A DNA stretch of 49,645 nucleotides from Candidatus Protochlamydia sp. (GCA_013695355.1 JACDAQ010000027.1:1-49645), one strand, 5' to 3'. Positions 16,347 through 26,529 are shown, numbered from the stretch's first letter. Numbers and translations are program-made. Notes: a model not told the origin generated them from the letters alone.

Positions 16347-18536
16347 ATGTCAAGTATTGAACCAATTTCCTCTCAGGGAGCTCGTATCCCCATTAATCAA
16401 ATTGATGTTGAGGCTAAGCACGATAGTCATTTGGCGCTTGCTTCTTCTTCCGTAGCAAAGAACGTTGGCATTCTTCCAGATCACTCTGATAAGCTTTCAA
16501 GTCTCCAAGGATCCACCAATAGTGATAAAATGAACCACAGCTTTCATGCAGAAAAGAAACAACCCAAAGCAGAAACGTATTTTCAAATGATTTCTAGTGC
16601 CGTAAAAAATGTTTTTAAAGGTGTAAGTAAAGAAGAAGTAGTTGTCAATCCGGAAACCAGAGGCAAAGAAGAAATAGTTGTCAACTCAGAAACCGGGGTT
16701 AGTAAATTTTCCATGAAGAATAAAATAGAAAGTGCATTTAACAAATTTACAGAATTCTTTACGCGGGATTTAGTAAAATCTTTAGGACATAATTTCTTCC
16801 CTATGTATGCAAACAATGTCAAAAATGAAGCTCTTCAAAAAAAGTATACTCCTGAAGATAAAAATCAATTTAAACAATCTTATACTTCTGATGAGATGAT
16901 CCAAAAAAAGTTACAAGAACTTAAAATTAATCCAGAAGAGAATCGAGCAGAAATAGCGCGAATTGAGGAGTTAGCCAGCCTTGTGAAGTTCGAATTACTG
17001 AATGAAAAAGGAGCAGAAACGAGGAAGAATTTAGTCGCTTTAGGAGGAGAGCCGCTTGCATTAAAAACTTCTGATGGCGCAAAATTAGATGGATTTTTTT
17101 TAGATGCTTCAAAATTTCGTCAAAAACTACAGGATGCCGGAGGTGAACTCATTACTTTTTCAGGCCATGGGGAGACTCGTCCACTAAAGGGAATTGCCTT
17201 TGATTTTAATGAATGGAAAGAAAAGAAAGGGGCAGAACCTCTATTAAATATTCTGAAAGATCTTAACGTGCTAAGTTATACAAATGAGCAACTTTCAGGT
17301 TGGACGCCAGTGAAATATAATCCTAAGAATAAAAATGAACCTAGCAAAATAATTCTAGTTCCTACTGTATCTCTACCGGGAAATGAGAACGATCAGGGCT
17401 GGATTAAAAAAGTTCCTCGAAAAGAGACCTTTGAAATCAACGAAAAAAAATTTACGAACCCCCCAAATATGGAGCCAATCGATACAAAATCTAAAGGGGG
17501 AACAGTTATTTTATCCCAAGGCAACGTTGGAGTGTATGAAATGTATAAGGATGAAGCCATTACGTTTCTATTCCAAGGCATGAACGTTGTAATGTTCAAT
17601 TATCGCGGTTCGGGCCAAAGCAAAGGGGTGCCAAGCGACGAAAAATATCATAAAGATATCGAAACGGTTTTTCAATTCGCCAAAAAACGGACTGAACAGG
17701 AAGATAGTAAAATTTTATTCAAAGGTCTTTGCTTTGGAGGAGGGGCCTCGGCTTATGCGGCAGGTAAACATCCACAAACCAATATCATATTAGATCAAAC
17801 CTATTCATCATTCCGGGACCTTGTTGAAGAGAACGCCATTAAGCGTATAAAGGTAGGGTTAGATGGTCTCCATAAAAATCTTGATCCTGAAATGAAATCT
17901 GAATTTTACTCGAATGCAAACGCATGGGTGAAAGAAAAAATAGTGCCCATCATTGGTCAATGCGCCAGATTAATAGCCCCTAACTTTGAAGTAGCGAAAA
18001 ATTTAACAAAAAATACGGGCAATAAAGCCCTCTTTTATATTCATGATGATGCGACGATCCCACTAAAAAATGTAGAGGAAAATATAAAAGCTGCTAATAA
18101 AGGAGGAGGCAACATCAAAGTATTTTCTTCACCAGGCGAGCATGGCAACAAATGGATGGATTTAAAAGCTAAAGGGGAACTGGTTTATAAAGATATCCTT
18201 AAAGCAAGTGAGAACATAGGTGTTAGCCATAATGAAAAAATTAAAGAATTAAGGTCGTTAAAATATCAAAAAGAAGCTGAATGGGATTCCGAAATTCAGA
18301 GAGGCCAATACAGTTCAAAAGAAAAAATTGAAAAATTGAAAGATGAATTAAAGAGTCTAAGCACAGCTCTTAGAGAGCTTGAAGCTAAAAGAAATTCAGA
18401 ATTAGATACATTTTACTCTGAACAAGGTCTTGATAGAATTCAAATGGAAAAAGATATACAAGCGATCCGCTACCATGCAAGAAACCATATGTTCAAATTC
18501 CTTGAAACGAGCGTTCTTTCCGACTCACTAATATAA
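16347..18536 (+). CDS. DUF818/CHLPS-type alpha/beta-hydrolase, first paralogue
   Basis: This 729-residue chlamydia-type protein begins at an ATG after AAAGAGGTG. A disordered N-terminus (1-60) and a helical region (about 60-260) precede an alpha/beta-hydrolase domain (about 370-620): GGTVILSQGN, MFNYRGSGQSKG, and a nucleophile elbow GLCFGGG (Gly460-Cys462-Gly464). A Cys nucleophile in GxCxGG is typical of dienelactone-hydrolase-like enzymes. Candidate acid and base are Asp567/568 (IHDDATIP) and His599 (GEHGNKW). A charged coiled tail (about 620-720) follows. The family is a chlamydial expansion of unknown substrate; a host-lipid or ester target is conceivable. The next gene is a paralogue. 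Fold sure, function unknown. Confidence 0.82.
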   Translation: MSSIEPISSQGARIPINQIDVEAKHDSHLALASSSVAKNVGILPDHSDKLSSLQGSTNSDKMNHSFHAEKKQPKAETYFQMISSAVKNVFKGVSKEEVVVNPETRGKEEIVVNSETGVSKFSMKNKIESAFNKFTEFFTRDLVKSLGHNFFPMYANNVKNEALQKKYTPEDKNQFKQSYTSDEMIQKKLQELKINPEENRAEIARIEELASLVKFELLNEKGAETRKNLVALGGEPLALKTSDGAKLDGFFLDASKFRQKLQDAGGELITFSGHGETRPLKGIAFDFNEWKEKKGAEPLLNILKDLNVLSYTNEQLSGWTPVKYNPKNKNEPSKIILVPTVSLPGNENDQGWIKKVPRKETFEINEKKFTNPPNMEPIDTKSKGGTVILSQGNVGVYEMYKDEAITFLFQGMNVVMFNYRGSGQSKGVPSDEKYHKDIETVFQFAKKRTEQEDSKILFKGLCFGGGASAYAAGKHPQTNIILDQTYSSFRDLVEENAIKRIKVGLDGLHKNLDPEMKSEFYSNANAWVKEKIVPIIGQCARLIAPNFEVAKNLTKNTGNKALFYIHDDATIPLKNVEENIKAANKGGGNIKVFSSPGEHGNKWMDLKAKGELVYKDILKASENIGVSHNEKIKELRSLKYQKEAEWDSEIQRGQYSSKEKIEKLKDELKSLSTALRELEAKRNSELDTFYSEQGLDRIQMEKDIQAIRYHARNHMFKFLETSVLSDSLI

Positions 18537-18998
18537 CTGTATAAGATATTTTTAGATTGATTATCTAGGGAACAAATCCTCAATGATTTTTAGCTGCCAA
18601 TGCTTTCGAAGTAATTCTAAATTCTCAATCAGCGATTTTTAGTATTTTGCTAAAGGAAAACTTTAATTAATGTAATTATATTTTTAACAATCAAAATCGA
18701 ATTAAAATTTAAGGATTAAATTTAAAAGTTGTTATTTATACTTTTTCTAAGAAAATTTACTGTCATTCATCCCCTGCTTATGAACTCTCTAATCTCGTTT
18801 TTATATTCTATAGAGCTATACTTTGTAAATAGGAATTTTTAAAATTGTTAAATTTTAAAATCTAACTTTCCACAGCCTTGCTTTAGTCAAAATATCAATA
18901 AACAAAATTAATATTTGGATAATTAATTTTTTTGAGAACCTATTCAAATCTTTTCATTTAATATTACGTTAAGGTAATTTGACTATATGAGGTAAAAT
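18537..18998. other. AT-rich spacer between DUF818 paralogues
   Basis: About 460 very AT-rich bases with no convincing reading frame. A partial dispersed repeat A (18934-18950) lies near the right edge. The spacer suggests that the second paralogue has its own promoter, though no clear -35/-10 pair stands out. Confidence 0.4.
18934..18950 (+). repeat. Dispersed repeat A, partial copy 3
   Basis: GAGAACCTATTCAAATC, one base different from the family core in AACCTGTTCAAA, about 50 bases before the second DUF818 gene. Confidence 0.4.
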
Positions 18999-20858
18999 AT
19001 GACACATGAAGATTCTTCTGCTCCCCATCACATCCAAAATAAAGCTCAAAAAGCCGTTGAAAGGAACACTCAAATTTTTTCAAAAAGATCAGATGGCCTT
19101 TCAAAGCAACAAGGATTAATCGATAAACGTAAAATGAGACATAATTTTAGCTCTAAGAAGGGACAGCTTACAACAGAAATTTTCGATCAAATGGTTTTAA
19201 GTGTATTAAAAATAATCTTAAAAAATTTCGAAATGGCAAGTCGAAGAGCAACAGCAGTCGATTTGGATACCGAGGCTACTCAATATTCTCAAGTCAACCA
19301 GCTCGTCAAAGCATTTAACAAATTTAAAGAAAACTTCATGCGAAATTTAATCGCCTCGATAGAACATAATTTTTTTCCAGCGTATGCTCAAAACATCAAA
19401 TATCTCTCACTCCTACGCAAGTACGGCATAGAAGAAATTAATCACTTCTATCAAGAATATATACGGGAGGGTAAAAGTTTAGAAAAAATTGAAAAGAAGT
19501 TAGAACAACTTTTACAAAATAAGAGAGAGAACAGAGAAGAGATTATTCGTATTGAAGAACTATCCACCCTTATTACATTCCAATCAACCATTAAAAATGG
19601 GGAAGCAACTAGGAATAATTTAATAGCATTAGGAGCAGAACCTCTTTCTCTTAGGACACCAGATGGAGCAATTTTGGATGGATATTATATTGATACTTCA
19701 AAATTTCGGCAGAAGTTAAAGGATGCTGGAGGAGAGTTAATAACTTTCACAGATTTAAATGGTATAAAAATAAAAGGTATTGCCTTTGATTTCTCTGAAT
19801 GGAAAGAAAAGAAAGAAACTACACAGCTTTTGAAAATGATAGAAAATTTGAACTTAACTGATGATCTTTCAGACTGGAGGCTCGTAAAATATGCTCCTCG
19901 TAAAGAAGAATTGAAGATTATTATTATGCCTATAGTTAACTCTGAAATAGAAAAGGAAATAAATCCGGCTCAGCAAATTCCAGGAGAAAACGCTTTTGAA
20001 ATTGACATTAATAAAATTATGACCTCGCCCATTCTGAAGCCAATTGACGTTGCATCAAAAGGAGGAACAGTTATTTTATCCCCGGGAAAGGAAACAATTT
20101 ATGAGAAGTGTATGAATGAAGCATTCAATTATCTTTTCCAGGGTATGAATGTCACACTTTTTAATTATCGTGGATCCGGCCAAAGCAAGGGTGTGCCAAA
20201 CGACCAAAAATATCACATAGATATTGAAACAATTTATCTTTTCACAAAAAAAAGGACAAGAGAGGGGGATACTCGAATTTTATTTAAAAGTTTAAGCTTC
20301 AGAGATGAAGCCTCTGCCTATGCAGCCGGAAAACATCCACACACCAATACTATATTCGAGCAGACTCATTCATCGTTCCATTATACAGTAAAAGAAAGGA
20401 TCTATCAGCTATTAGAAAATGAAATAAATGGTGTTCACCGTCTCAGCCCTGCAATGAAATTGGAATTTTACGCAAAAGCAAAAGAATGGGTAATATTAAA
20501 TACTCAACAAATCATCGAGCAATGCTACCCTCTCCTATTTCCAAATGTAGATATGCTTAAAAACCTAATTAAAAATATGGGTCATAAAGGTATAGTTTAT
20601 ATCCATGATGATGCTGAAATTTCAATAAAAGATTTTGAAGAAAAAATCAGTATGCTCAATATTGATTACCTTAAAATATTCGATCCCTCAAAAATAATAG
20701 AACAAAAAAAGGTTAAAGAAACGAGTGAATGTAATTCAAATGAATTATTTTTTGATAGAAATAAAATTAAAAAAGCAATCATGCATACCCGTTTACTTGC
20801 AAAATTGTATTTGATTAATCTACTTAAAAAATGCGATCTATTAGACCCATTGATATAA
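18999..20858 (+). CDS. DUF818-type paralogue with a degenerate active site
   Basis: The 619-residue product is clearly homologous to its upstream neighbour along most of its length: KFRQKLKDAGGELITF, VILSPGKETIYE, LFNYRGSGQSKGVPNDQKYH, AYAAGKHPHTN. Where the first copy has the elbow GLCFGGG this one reads SLSFRDE, so Cys462 is replaced by Ser433 and the essential small Gly by Arg435. The aspartate pair is kept (IHDDAEIS), but the histidine motif and most of the coiled tail are missing. It is therefore probably a non-catalytic pseudoenzyme or has changed function. The frame is intact over 1.86 kb, which argues for a maintained gene. Tandem duplication is the likely origin. Confidence 0.8.
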   Translation: MTHEDSSAPHHIQNKAQKAVERNTQIFSKRSDGLSKQQGLIDKRKMRHNFSSKKGQLTTEIFDQMVLSVLKIILKNFEMASRRATAVDLDTEATQYSQVNQLVKAFNKFKENFMRNLIASIEHNFFPAYAQNIKYLSLLRKYGIEEINHFYQEYIREGKSLEKIEKKLEQLLQNKRENREEIIRIEELSTLITFQSTIKNGEATRNNLIALGAEPLSLRTPDGAILDGYYIDTSKFRQKLKDAGGELITFTDLNGIKIKGIAFDFSEWKEKKETTQLLKMIENLNLTDDLSDWRLVKYAPRKEELKIIIMPIVNSEIEKEINPAQQIPGENAFEIDINKIMTSPILKPIDVASKGGTVILSPGKETIYEKCMNEAFNYLFQGMNVTLFNYRGSGQSKGVPNDQKYHIDIETIYLFTKKRTREGDTRILFKSLSFRDEASAYAAGKHPHTNTIFEQTHSSFHYTVKERIYQLLENEINGVHRLSPAMKLEFYAKAKEWVILNTQQIIEQCYPLLFPNVDMLKNLIKNMGHKGIVYIHDDAEISIKDFEEKISMLNIDYLKIFDPSKIIEQKKVKETSECNSNELFFDRNKIKKAIMHTRLLAKLYLINLLKKCDLLDPLI

Positions 20859-20876
20859 TAATGGTATTAATCTTAG

Positions 20877-20907
20877 ATAAGTGTCAAGAATAAACCTATA
20901 CACTTAT
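20877..20907. terminator. Weak hairpin after the DUF818 pair
   Basis: ATAAGTGT (20877-20884) pairs with ACACTTAT (20900-20907). It lies between convergent genes; a second small T-rich stem (AAGTT/AACTT) follows near 20931-20946. A bidirectional terminator is plausible. Confidence 0.45.
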
Positions 20908-20956
20908 TATGTATAATTAATTGTTATGTTAAGTTTTTTTTAACTTCTTCTAAATT

Positions 20957-21526
20957 TTAGTTAATAAGTTTATTAAGTAAATTTTCAGCAAAGGTATTAG
21001 CTTTATCATTAGCTTCGTATACTTCTCCCTCAATAGCAGAATAATTGCAGACTTCGGCTTCCCGCACATAAAAATTTTCACCTTTTGCAAAATTTATAAT
21101 TTTGTCGTCTTTACATATCAGTTTTATTTCATAATCTATAACAGTTAAATCTTTATCTAGTTTAACGAATACTTGCTCCCACTTACTATCTAAATCCCCT
21201 TTACCCAAATAACGATCACAAATTAGCACGGGTTTATAAATTGTAGGCTTAAATTCAATAATTATTTTCTTCGCAAAATATTGAATCTTTTTATTTAATG
21301 GGGAGTATTCATTGTTATTATTTGTAAATTCTAGCATTTTTTTACTAGAACAAGAAAAATTGATAAATGAATGTAAGTCTAAGTCTTTATTAATTATATT
21401 TAAAATATCGACTGGAAGATTTAAAACAGGCGTGGTCGCTTCTTTTTGGAAAAAATAATCATATACTCCTTCCGACACGCATTTTAGACCACTTAGGACA
21501 TTTGAAAATTCATTAAAATTAAACAT
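20957..21526 (-). CDS. F-box-like protein, candidate secreted host-ubiquitination adaptor
   Basis: The 189-residue product begins at the ATG at 21526, with AGAGG five bases upstream; a GTG two codons earlier is less well placed. Residues about 36-68 read LNLPVDILNIINKDLDLHSF then INFSCSSKKMLEF. This is the F-box pattern: LP..I...I...L...S.....S.....K. F-box domains bind Skp1 of SCF ubiquitin ligases and are not native to bacterial physiology; amoeba-associated chlamydiae and legionellae use them in effectors. The C-terminal part (about 90-189) is unknown and presumably binds a target. No signal peptide or membrane helix is seen. Short and AT-rich. The F-box call is by eye and moderately secure. 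Confidence 0.68.
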   Translation of the reverse strand: MFNFNEFSNVLSGLKCVSEGVYDYFFQKEATTPVLNLPVDILNIINKDLDLHSFINFSCSSKKMLEFTNNNNEYSPLNKKIQYFAKKIIIEFKPTIYKPVLICDRYLGKGDLDSKWEQVFVKLDKDLTVIDYEIKLICKDDKIINFAKGENFYVREAEVCNYSAIEGEVYEANDKANTFAENLLNKLIN

Positions 21527-21670
21527 TAGCACCTCTTGTTTTTTAGTGATAATAATATAATTATGTTTAGAATTTATTAAGGAATTATCTTATTACAAAT
21601 TTTCTCGACAAATTTACTAATAGAGTAAAAAAATTTGATTGATATTATTAAAATAATTTAAATATTCAAA

Positions 21671-23752
21671 TTATTTTTCTTCGTTGGACTGCCTGCTCGA
21701 AAGGTGATTCAAAAATTGGCGGAAAGGGACCGTTTGCCTTAGGGCCTCAAGCCAGTCATCATGAAGTAGGTCTTCTAGGGTTGGTAAAGCGCCAAAGGCC
21801 AGCGCCCGCTCAATGTAATGCATAGCCTGCTGAAAATGTCCTGTTAAAGAATAAAGTCCTACCAATTGATAGTAGGCTTGCGTGTTTCCTAACGCCACAG
21901 CCTGCATTAAATGACTTTCAGCTTCCCGATAAAGAAGATAGGAGCGTTCCGGATGGTGGGCGTCATGAACTAAAATGGCCAAATTAATAAGCGAGACTCC
22001 GCAGTCCAAATGGATATTCTCATCTTCAGGGTCTTGCTCCAGCAAGACCTGGAAGTGTTCAAGCGCCTTTTGATAACTATCAACATCATACGTTGCTTCT
22101 CCGAGGTTGGAATAGGACAACGCCAGATTGTAGCGTGCCTGGGAGAAATCGGCATCAATAGTCAGTACCTGCGTTAGAATTTGTATAGCCTTTTCAAAAT
22201 GTTGGGGGTCTTCAGTCAGATCACCTAAAAGGTCAAAAGCACATCCATAATTATAGACCCATTCAAGGTCTAGGTCTTCTTCTACATCCAGCTCTAATAA
22301 AGGCTGTTTCAAAGCCCTTTCGAACTTTTCTATGGCCTCTTCTAGGTAGCGTGGCTGGCAGGTCATTTCTCCGACCTTCATGAGTGCTACGCCCCAATCA
22401 TTCCAAAATTGGGCAAAAACTCCTCCCCCATTTTCAATGACGCGAGAGCAGTGCTGGACTGTTTTTTCAAAATATTCCAACTCGTCTTTCAATTCTCCCA
22501 AAGCAAAATAAGAAAGCGCCAGGCCATACCATAGCAAGGGATTTTTACGACTAAGTGAAAGGCCATATTGGAATTTTTCAATGGCCTCTTCATAATAGCT
22601 GGCTTCATTGAAGTATCTACCTAGCTCGTTAAGGCAGGAACCAAATAAGTACCAATCGTCAGAATTTTCAGGATTGATCTCCAAACATTTGATCATTTTT
22701 GCACGCGCAGAATGAATTAAATCCAACCGGTCTTCCTGAGATCCAAGAAATAGTTCCGTTTCAGCCCAGCAGGATAAAATTTTTGGATGGTTTGGCTCCA
22801 GCTGGTTAGCTTTAGCAAATTTTTCCAAACTGGTTTCAATTTTACCTTGCTGCCTCTTGGCTTTGCCGGTCAAAGCGTCCAATTGGCCCCACCTTAACCA
22901 AAGCATACTATGGTTGTTGTCTAATTCCACAGCTTTGGCAAAGCTTTGCTCGGCCTGATCTAAAAAAACAGGATCAAGGGTATTTTCGCCTAAGCAAAGC
23001 AAACAGTAACTTTGATTATACCATCCGTCAAAATTTTCAGGCGCGTATTCGATGGCTTGATTGAAGCACGCCAAAGCCTCGGTCAGCAGATCAGGCCGCT
23101 CGATCAAAGTAGCTAAATCGGACAAGGCTTGCCCATAATCATTGAAAAATTTGTCACATAGGCATCCTAAAGCTGCTGCGGTACGATATTTTTCGATGGC
23201 GCAAAAATATTCATGCGGCTCACCAGCTAATTTGCCAAGTGTAGCAAGGGAAAGCCCCCATTTCCAAAAGAATTCCCCTTTATTGAAAGCGGCAGGAGCC
23301 TGGTCCATAATTTTTTCCGCCTCTGCAAATTTAGTACCTGATTCCATTAAATAATTGCTTTCAGATTCAAAAATCCCCATTTCAAGTAAGGCACAGCCAT
23401 CCTTGTACCAGGCATTGAAAAAAGTAGGATTTCTGGCGATCGCTTCAGTAAATGAAAGATGCGCTAAAGCCAGGCATCTAAGGTTATCGGTATAATTAGA
23501 GAAAATAAGTCCCTGGCTGTAATAAATGAAGGACGATTGTCCAGCAACCTGGGTAGCTATTTTAAAGCTTTCCAAAACCAGATTGCTCCCCTGTGCTAAT
23601 TGCTGGGCCCCTTGCATGACAAGCAGCTTAGCAAACAATAATCGCTCCTCTTCATTCATTTTGACCCAAACAGTGGAATCTTTAAATGGGTCCAAACGCT
23701 CAAAAGATTGAGTGTTTTGGATCTCCGCTAATTCTCTTTGAATTAATGTCAT
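21671..23752 (-). CDS. Large TPR-repeat protein
   Basis: This 693-residue protein consists almost wholly of TPR-like helical pairs, often with the long-spaced (SEL1/TPR hybrid) wording: FNDYGQALSDLATL, NFDGWYNQSYCLLCLGENT, SDDWYLFGSCLNELGRYF, LLWYGLALSYFALGELK, ARYNLALSYSNLGEA, YYQLVGLYSLTGHFQQAM. There are about a dozen units. No signal peptide, membrane helix or catalytic motif is present. It is likely a cytosolic scaffold. The last hundred residues (DLLHDDWLEALRQTVPF) resemble the usual TPR cap. It is transcribed toward the F-box-like gene with a 144-base gap, so cotranscription is possible. The function is unknown; TPR proteins are numerous in environmental chlamydiae. Confidence 0.88.
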   Translation of the reverse strand: MTLIQRELAEIQNTQSFERLDPFKDSTVWVKMNEEERLLFAKLLVMQGAQQLAQGSNLVLESFKIATQVAGQSSFIYYSQGLIFSNYTDNLRCLALAHLSFTEAIARNPTFFNAWYKDGCALLEMGIFESESNYLMESGTKFAEAEKIMDQAPAAFNKGEFFWKWGLSLATLGKLAGEPHEYFCAIEKYRTAAALGCLCDKFFNDYGQALSDLATLIERPDLLTEALACFNQAIEYAPENFDGWYNQSYCLLCLGENTLDPVFLDQAEQSFAKAVELDNNHSMLWLRWGQLDALTGKAKRQQGKIETSLEKFAKANQLEPNHPKILSCWAETELFLGSQEDRLDLIHSARAKMIKCLEINPENSDDWYLFGSCLNELGRYFNEASYYEEAIEKFQYGLSLSRKNPLLWYGLALSYFALGELKDELEYFEKTVQHCSRVIENGGGVFAQFWNDWGVALMKVGEMTCQPRYLEEAIEKFERALKQPLLELDVEEDLDLEWVYNYGCAFDLLGDLTEDPQHFEKAIQILTQVLTIDADFSQARYNLALSYSNLGEATYDVDSYQKALEHFQVLLEQDPEDENIHLDCGVSLINLAILVHDAHHPERSYLLYREAESHLMQAVALGNTQAYYQLVGLYSLTGHFQQAMHYIERALAFGALPTLEDLLHDDWLEALRQTVPFRQFLNHLSSRQSNEEK

Positions 23753-23920
23753 TCATCCGCCATAAGATAAGTTTAATTCTCATTATACAAATTTCAATGT
23801 TTTTAGAATAGGCTTCTTTCTATAGAGGATGCTATTCAATCTTATTGATCAGGGGCTCATACCCACCCAGATTTAAAAATCTTTCAGAATAGTGGGATAG
23901 GTTCGTAAACTATTACTAAT

Positions 23921-25987
23921 TTATAATTTTTCAATTGCTTCTTTCATTCCTTTCAAGTCAGTGAGCGGAGCCTGGCAAACTCCCTCATAACAAATATAAA
24001 GGGTCGTTTGGTCGTCCTCCGCTACTTGCTCTTTACTAAAGGGAAGTAATTCCTCTAATTCAACATCCTGAGACTGCCAAATGACTGCTTTATAGGGAAT
24101 AAAGTTTTGATAAACCAATTGTTTTAATTCTTTCTCCAATTCCCTACTTGAATTGAGGGCTATGACCAAAGTCGGAGTCTTCTCTTCATAATAACGGTGT
24201 AGATTCATAATATGGTAGCAATAGCCGGGAGAATAATTTTCAAGGTATTCGGCAGCTCCTTTAAGAATATCTTCTGCCTGAAGCAAATAATCTTCTTCAT
24301 AGGTCAGCTGGTACAACCGTAATAAATTTTCACAATGTACAGCATTTCCTGACGGCTCAGCCCCATCTGAAAACTGGCATTTTCTTATTATCAAATTTTT
24401 GTCAGTCCCATCTGTCTGGAAAAAAGCCCCATTTTCAGCTTTATATTGATTTTTTAATATGTCGGTCATTTCAATGGCCCATTGGAGCCATTCTGTACCA
24501 GCATTGGCCTCGAATAACGAAAGTACACCTTTTATCATAAAGGCATATTCATCAAGGCTCCCCGAAAACATTGCCTCGCCATCTCTCCAGCGACGCATCA
24601 ATTTTTGATTCTTCCATAAATTATTTTTGATAAAGCGTGCGGCTTTTGTGGCCGCATTCAAATAAGGGGGATGGTCAAAAGCATAAGCTGCCTCGGCCAA
24701 TGCATAAATCATTAAACCATTCCAGGAACATAGGATTTTGTCATCCTTTAAAGGATGAATTCTTTTTTTTCTTTCTTCAAATAGTTTATTTCTTTGTTTG
24801 GCCAAAAGAATTTTTAAGGCATTGCTATCTTTTTGATGACGGCCTGAAAATTCTTCTAAAGTAAGAGGGGCGTGCAGAATGTTCCGCCTTTCAAAATTTC
24901 CCTCTGGTGTAATGGAATAATATTGACAGAACAATTCCCCTTCCTGCCCTAGAACTCCCATGACTTCGTTGTAAGTCCATGTATAGAACAATCCTTCATG
25001 CCCCTCTGAATCAGCATCTTCTGCAGAATAAAAGCCGCCTTCGGCATGGGTCATATCCCGCAATATGTACTGAAAAATCTCTTCAGCAACCTGGCGGTAA
25101 AGAGGTTTTTTGGTAACCTGCCAGGCCTCTATGTAAGCTTGAGCGAGAATAGCATTATCGTACAGCATCTTTTCAAAATGAGGGACCTTCCATTTTTCAT
25201 CCACGCTATAACGTGAAAATCCTCCTCCCAAATGATCATATATGCCTCCACGGTGCATCATGTCCAGGGTCCTTTCGGCTAAAAATAAAGAGCGGCTATC
25301 CTTCATGCTCGCATAATAACGAAGCATGAAACTGTATTGATACCCGATAGGAAATTTCGGCGCTCCTTTAATTCCGCCATAGACCGGATCAGCCATCTTA
25401 TATAATAAATCCGCTGTCACATCTACTTGTTCTTCCGAAGGAATTTCAGTTCCTTCCACATGAATGCTTTCATTAAAAACCTCGACAATTTTTTCTGCCT
25501 GGGTCAAAATCTTTTCCCTTTCCTCGCCTGCCCATAGCTCGGATATGCGCGTGATCAGATCTGTCAGCCCCATTAAGCCATGATTGCTGTAAGGCGGTAA
25601 ATAGGTCGCAGAAAAAAAAGGCTGGAGCTCAGGCGTCAAAATCACATTAAGAGGCCAGCCGGCCGAGCCGGCCATCATGCTTTGAGCAAATTCCATATAG
25701 AGGCTGTCAACATCAGGAAGCTCTTCACGATCTACTTTGATATTGATGAAGTGGTCGTTCATCAGCTGGGCGACCTCGATATCTTCGAAGGATTCCCTTT
25801 CCATCACATGGCACCAATGGCAGGTGGCATAACCAATCGACAGAAAAATAGGCTTATCTGAGGCTTTTGCCGCGGCAAAAGCTTCATCTCCCCAAGGATA
25901 CCAATCGACCGGATTATGTGCGTGCTGCAAAAGATAAGGAGATTTTTCATGGATCAAACGGTTAGTGTAAAGGTGGTGTTCATCCAT
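23921..25987 (-). CDS. Thioredoxin-domain protein of the YyaL/SPATA20 (DUF255) family
   Basis: The 688-residue protein has the normal length of this family. The N-terminal thioredoxin-like domain is diagnostic: [18 protein letters not shown] then [17 protein letters not shown], with the CxxC cysteines at 56 and 59, and [18 protein letters not shown]. The remaining 500 residues form an (alpha/alpha)6 barrel like those of N-acylglucosamine epimerases and glycosidases ([42 protein letters not shown]). The reaction is not known. There is no signal peptide, so it is cytoplasmic. It is divergently transcribed from the CNNM gene across a repeat-rich 540-base spacer. Confidence 0.92.
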   Translation of the reverse strand: MDEHHLYTNRLIHEKSPYLLQHAHNPVDWYPWGDEAFAAAKASDKPIFLSIGYATCHWCHVMERESFEDIEVAQLMNDHFINIKVDREELPDVDSLYMEFAQSMMAGSAGWPLNVILTPELQPFFSATYLPPYSNHGLMGLTDLITRISELWAGEEREKILTQAEKIVEVFNESIHVEGTEIPSEEQVDVTADLLYKMADPVYGGIKGAPKFPIGYQYSFMLRYYASMKDSRSLFLAERTLDMMHRGGIYDHLGGGFSRYSVDEKWKVPHFEKMLYDNAILAQAYIEAWQVTKKPLYRQVAEEIFQYILRDMTHAEGGFYSAEDADSEGHEGLFYTWTYNEVMGVLGQEGELFCQYYSITPEGNFERRNILHAPLTLEEFSGRHQKDSNALKILLAKQRNKLFEERKKRIHPLKDDKILCSWNGLMIYALAEAAYAFDHPPYLNAATKAARFIKNNLWKNQKLMRRWRDGEAMFSGSLDEYAFMIKGVLSLFEANAGTEWLQWAIEMTDILKNQYKAENGAFFQTDGTDKNLIIRKCQFSDGAEPSGNAVHCENLLRLYQLTYEEDYLLQAEDILKGAAEYLENYSPGYCYHIMNLHRYYEEKTPTLVIALNSSRELEKELKQLVYQNFIPYKAVIWQSQDVELEELLPFSKEQVAEDDQTTLYICYEGVCQAPLTDLKGMKEAIEKL

Positions 25988-26050
25988 AAGATTTTTCTCT
26001 TTTTTAAGCGTTGTTATAAGCTAAAATGTCAATTCTTTATTCGGGAATGG

Positions 26051-26214
26051 ATATACCCAAGTGAATTCAAAAATTGGATTTTAGCTGCGTCAAATCAATG
26101 GAGTTGGCGTATCTAAAACCACCTAATATTTTAAAATGGGGTCGTTTTAGTTCCGTCAACCGGGTTTTTTCATGCTGGTCCAAATGGAATTTTTAAGTTC
26201 ACTTGGGTATATAT
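26051..26214. mobile_element. Foldback MITE-like element, 164 bases
   Basis: The ends are perfect 15-base inverted repeats, ATATACCCAAGTGAA at 26051-26065 and its complement at 26200-26214. Inward, the arms stay complementary with mismatches (GTTGGCGTATCTAAAACCACC near 26103 against the complement of 26140-26160), so the element can fold into one long hairpin. It carries no ORF. Related ends occur at 26271, 26420, 27753 and 36937. This is the form of a non-autonomous miniature inverted-repeat element. Confidence 0.7.
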
Positions 26215-26270
26215 AAGTTTTTTCTAATAATTCCTAGCAAAAAAACGCCGGGTCATAAATGGGATTTACC

Positions 26271-26298
26271 ACAAGTGAATTCAAAAATTTGATTCATA
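26271..26298. repeat. Half-copy of foldback repeat B
   Basis: CACAAGTGAATTCAAAAATT resembles the inner part of the element end at 26057-26076. No partner arm is visible nearby, so it looks like a decayed copy. Confidence 0.4.
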
Positions 26299-26419
26299 AC
26301 TATTCTGCCACGCTTTTAAAGCAGAGTTTTATTATTTAAAAAAGCCAAAGCATCCATGTAAAAAATTAAAACATCTTTTTCCACGCCCTTATAACTAATT
26401 AAGGGGCATAAAATTATAG

Positions 26420-26468
26420 GTATATACTCAATTGAATTCAAATTTTTTAAATTCAATTGGGTATATAC
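26420..26468. repeat. Palindromic short copy of foldback repeat B
   Basis: GTATATACTCAATTGAATT faces the complement of GTATATACCCAATTGAATT with one mismatch across a T-rich centre. It lies about 60 bases upstream of the CNNM gene. Confidence 0.55.
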
Positions 26469-26529
26469 TAATAAAATACATTGTGGTAAATATACCCTAA
26501 AAATAACGAGCGAATTTTTTCGATAATTT

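Larger units (their letters stand above)
25988..26529. other. Repeat-rich divergent spacer
   Basis: A 540-base spacer between the divergent DUF255 and CNNM genes. It contains a 164-base foldback element, a half-element at about 26271-26298 and a 49-base palindromic element. No credible gene is seen. Confidence 0.6.
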
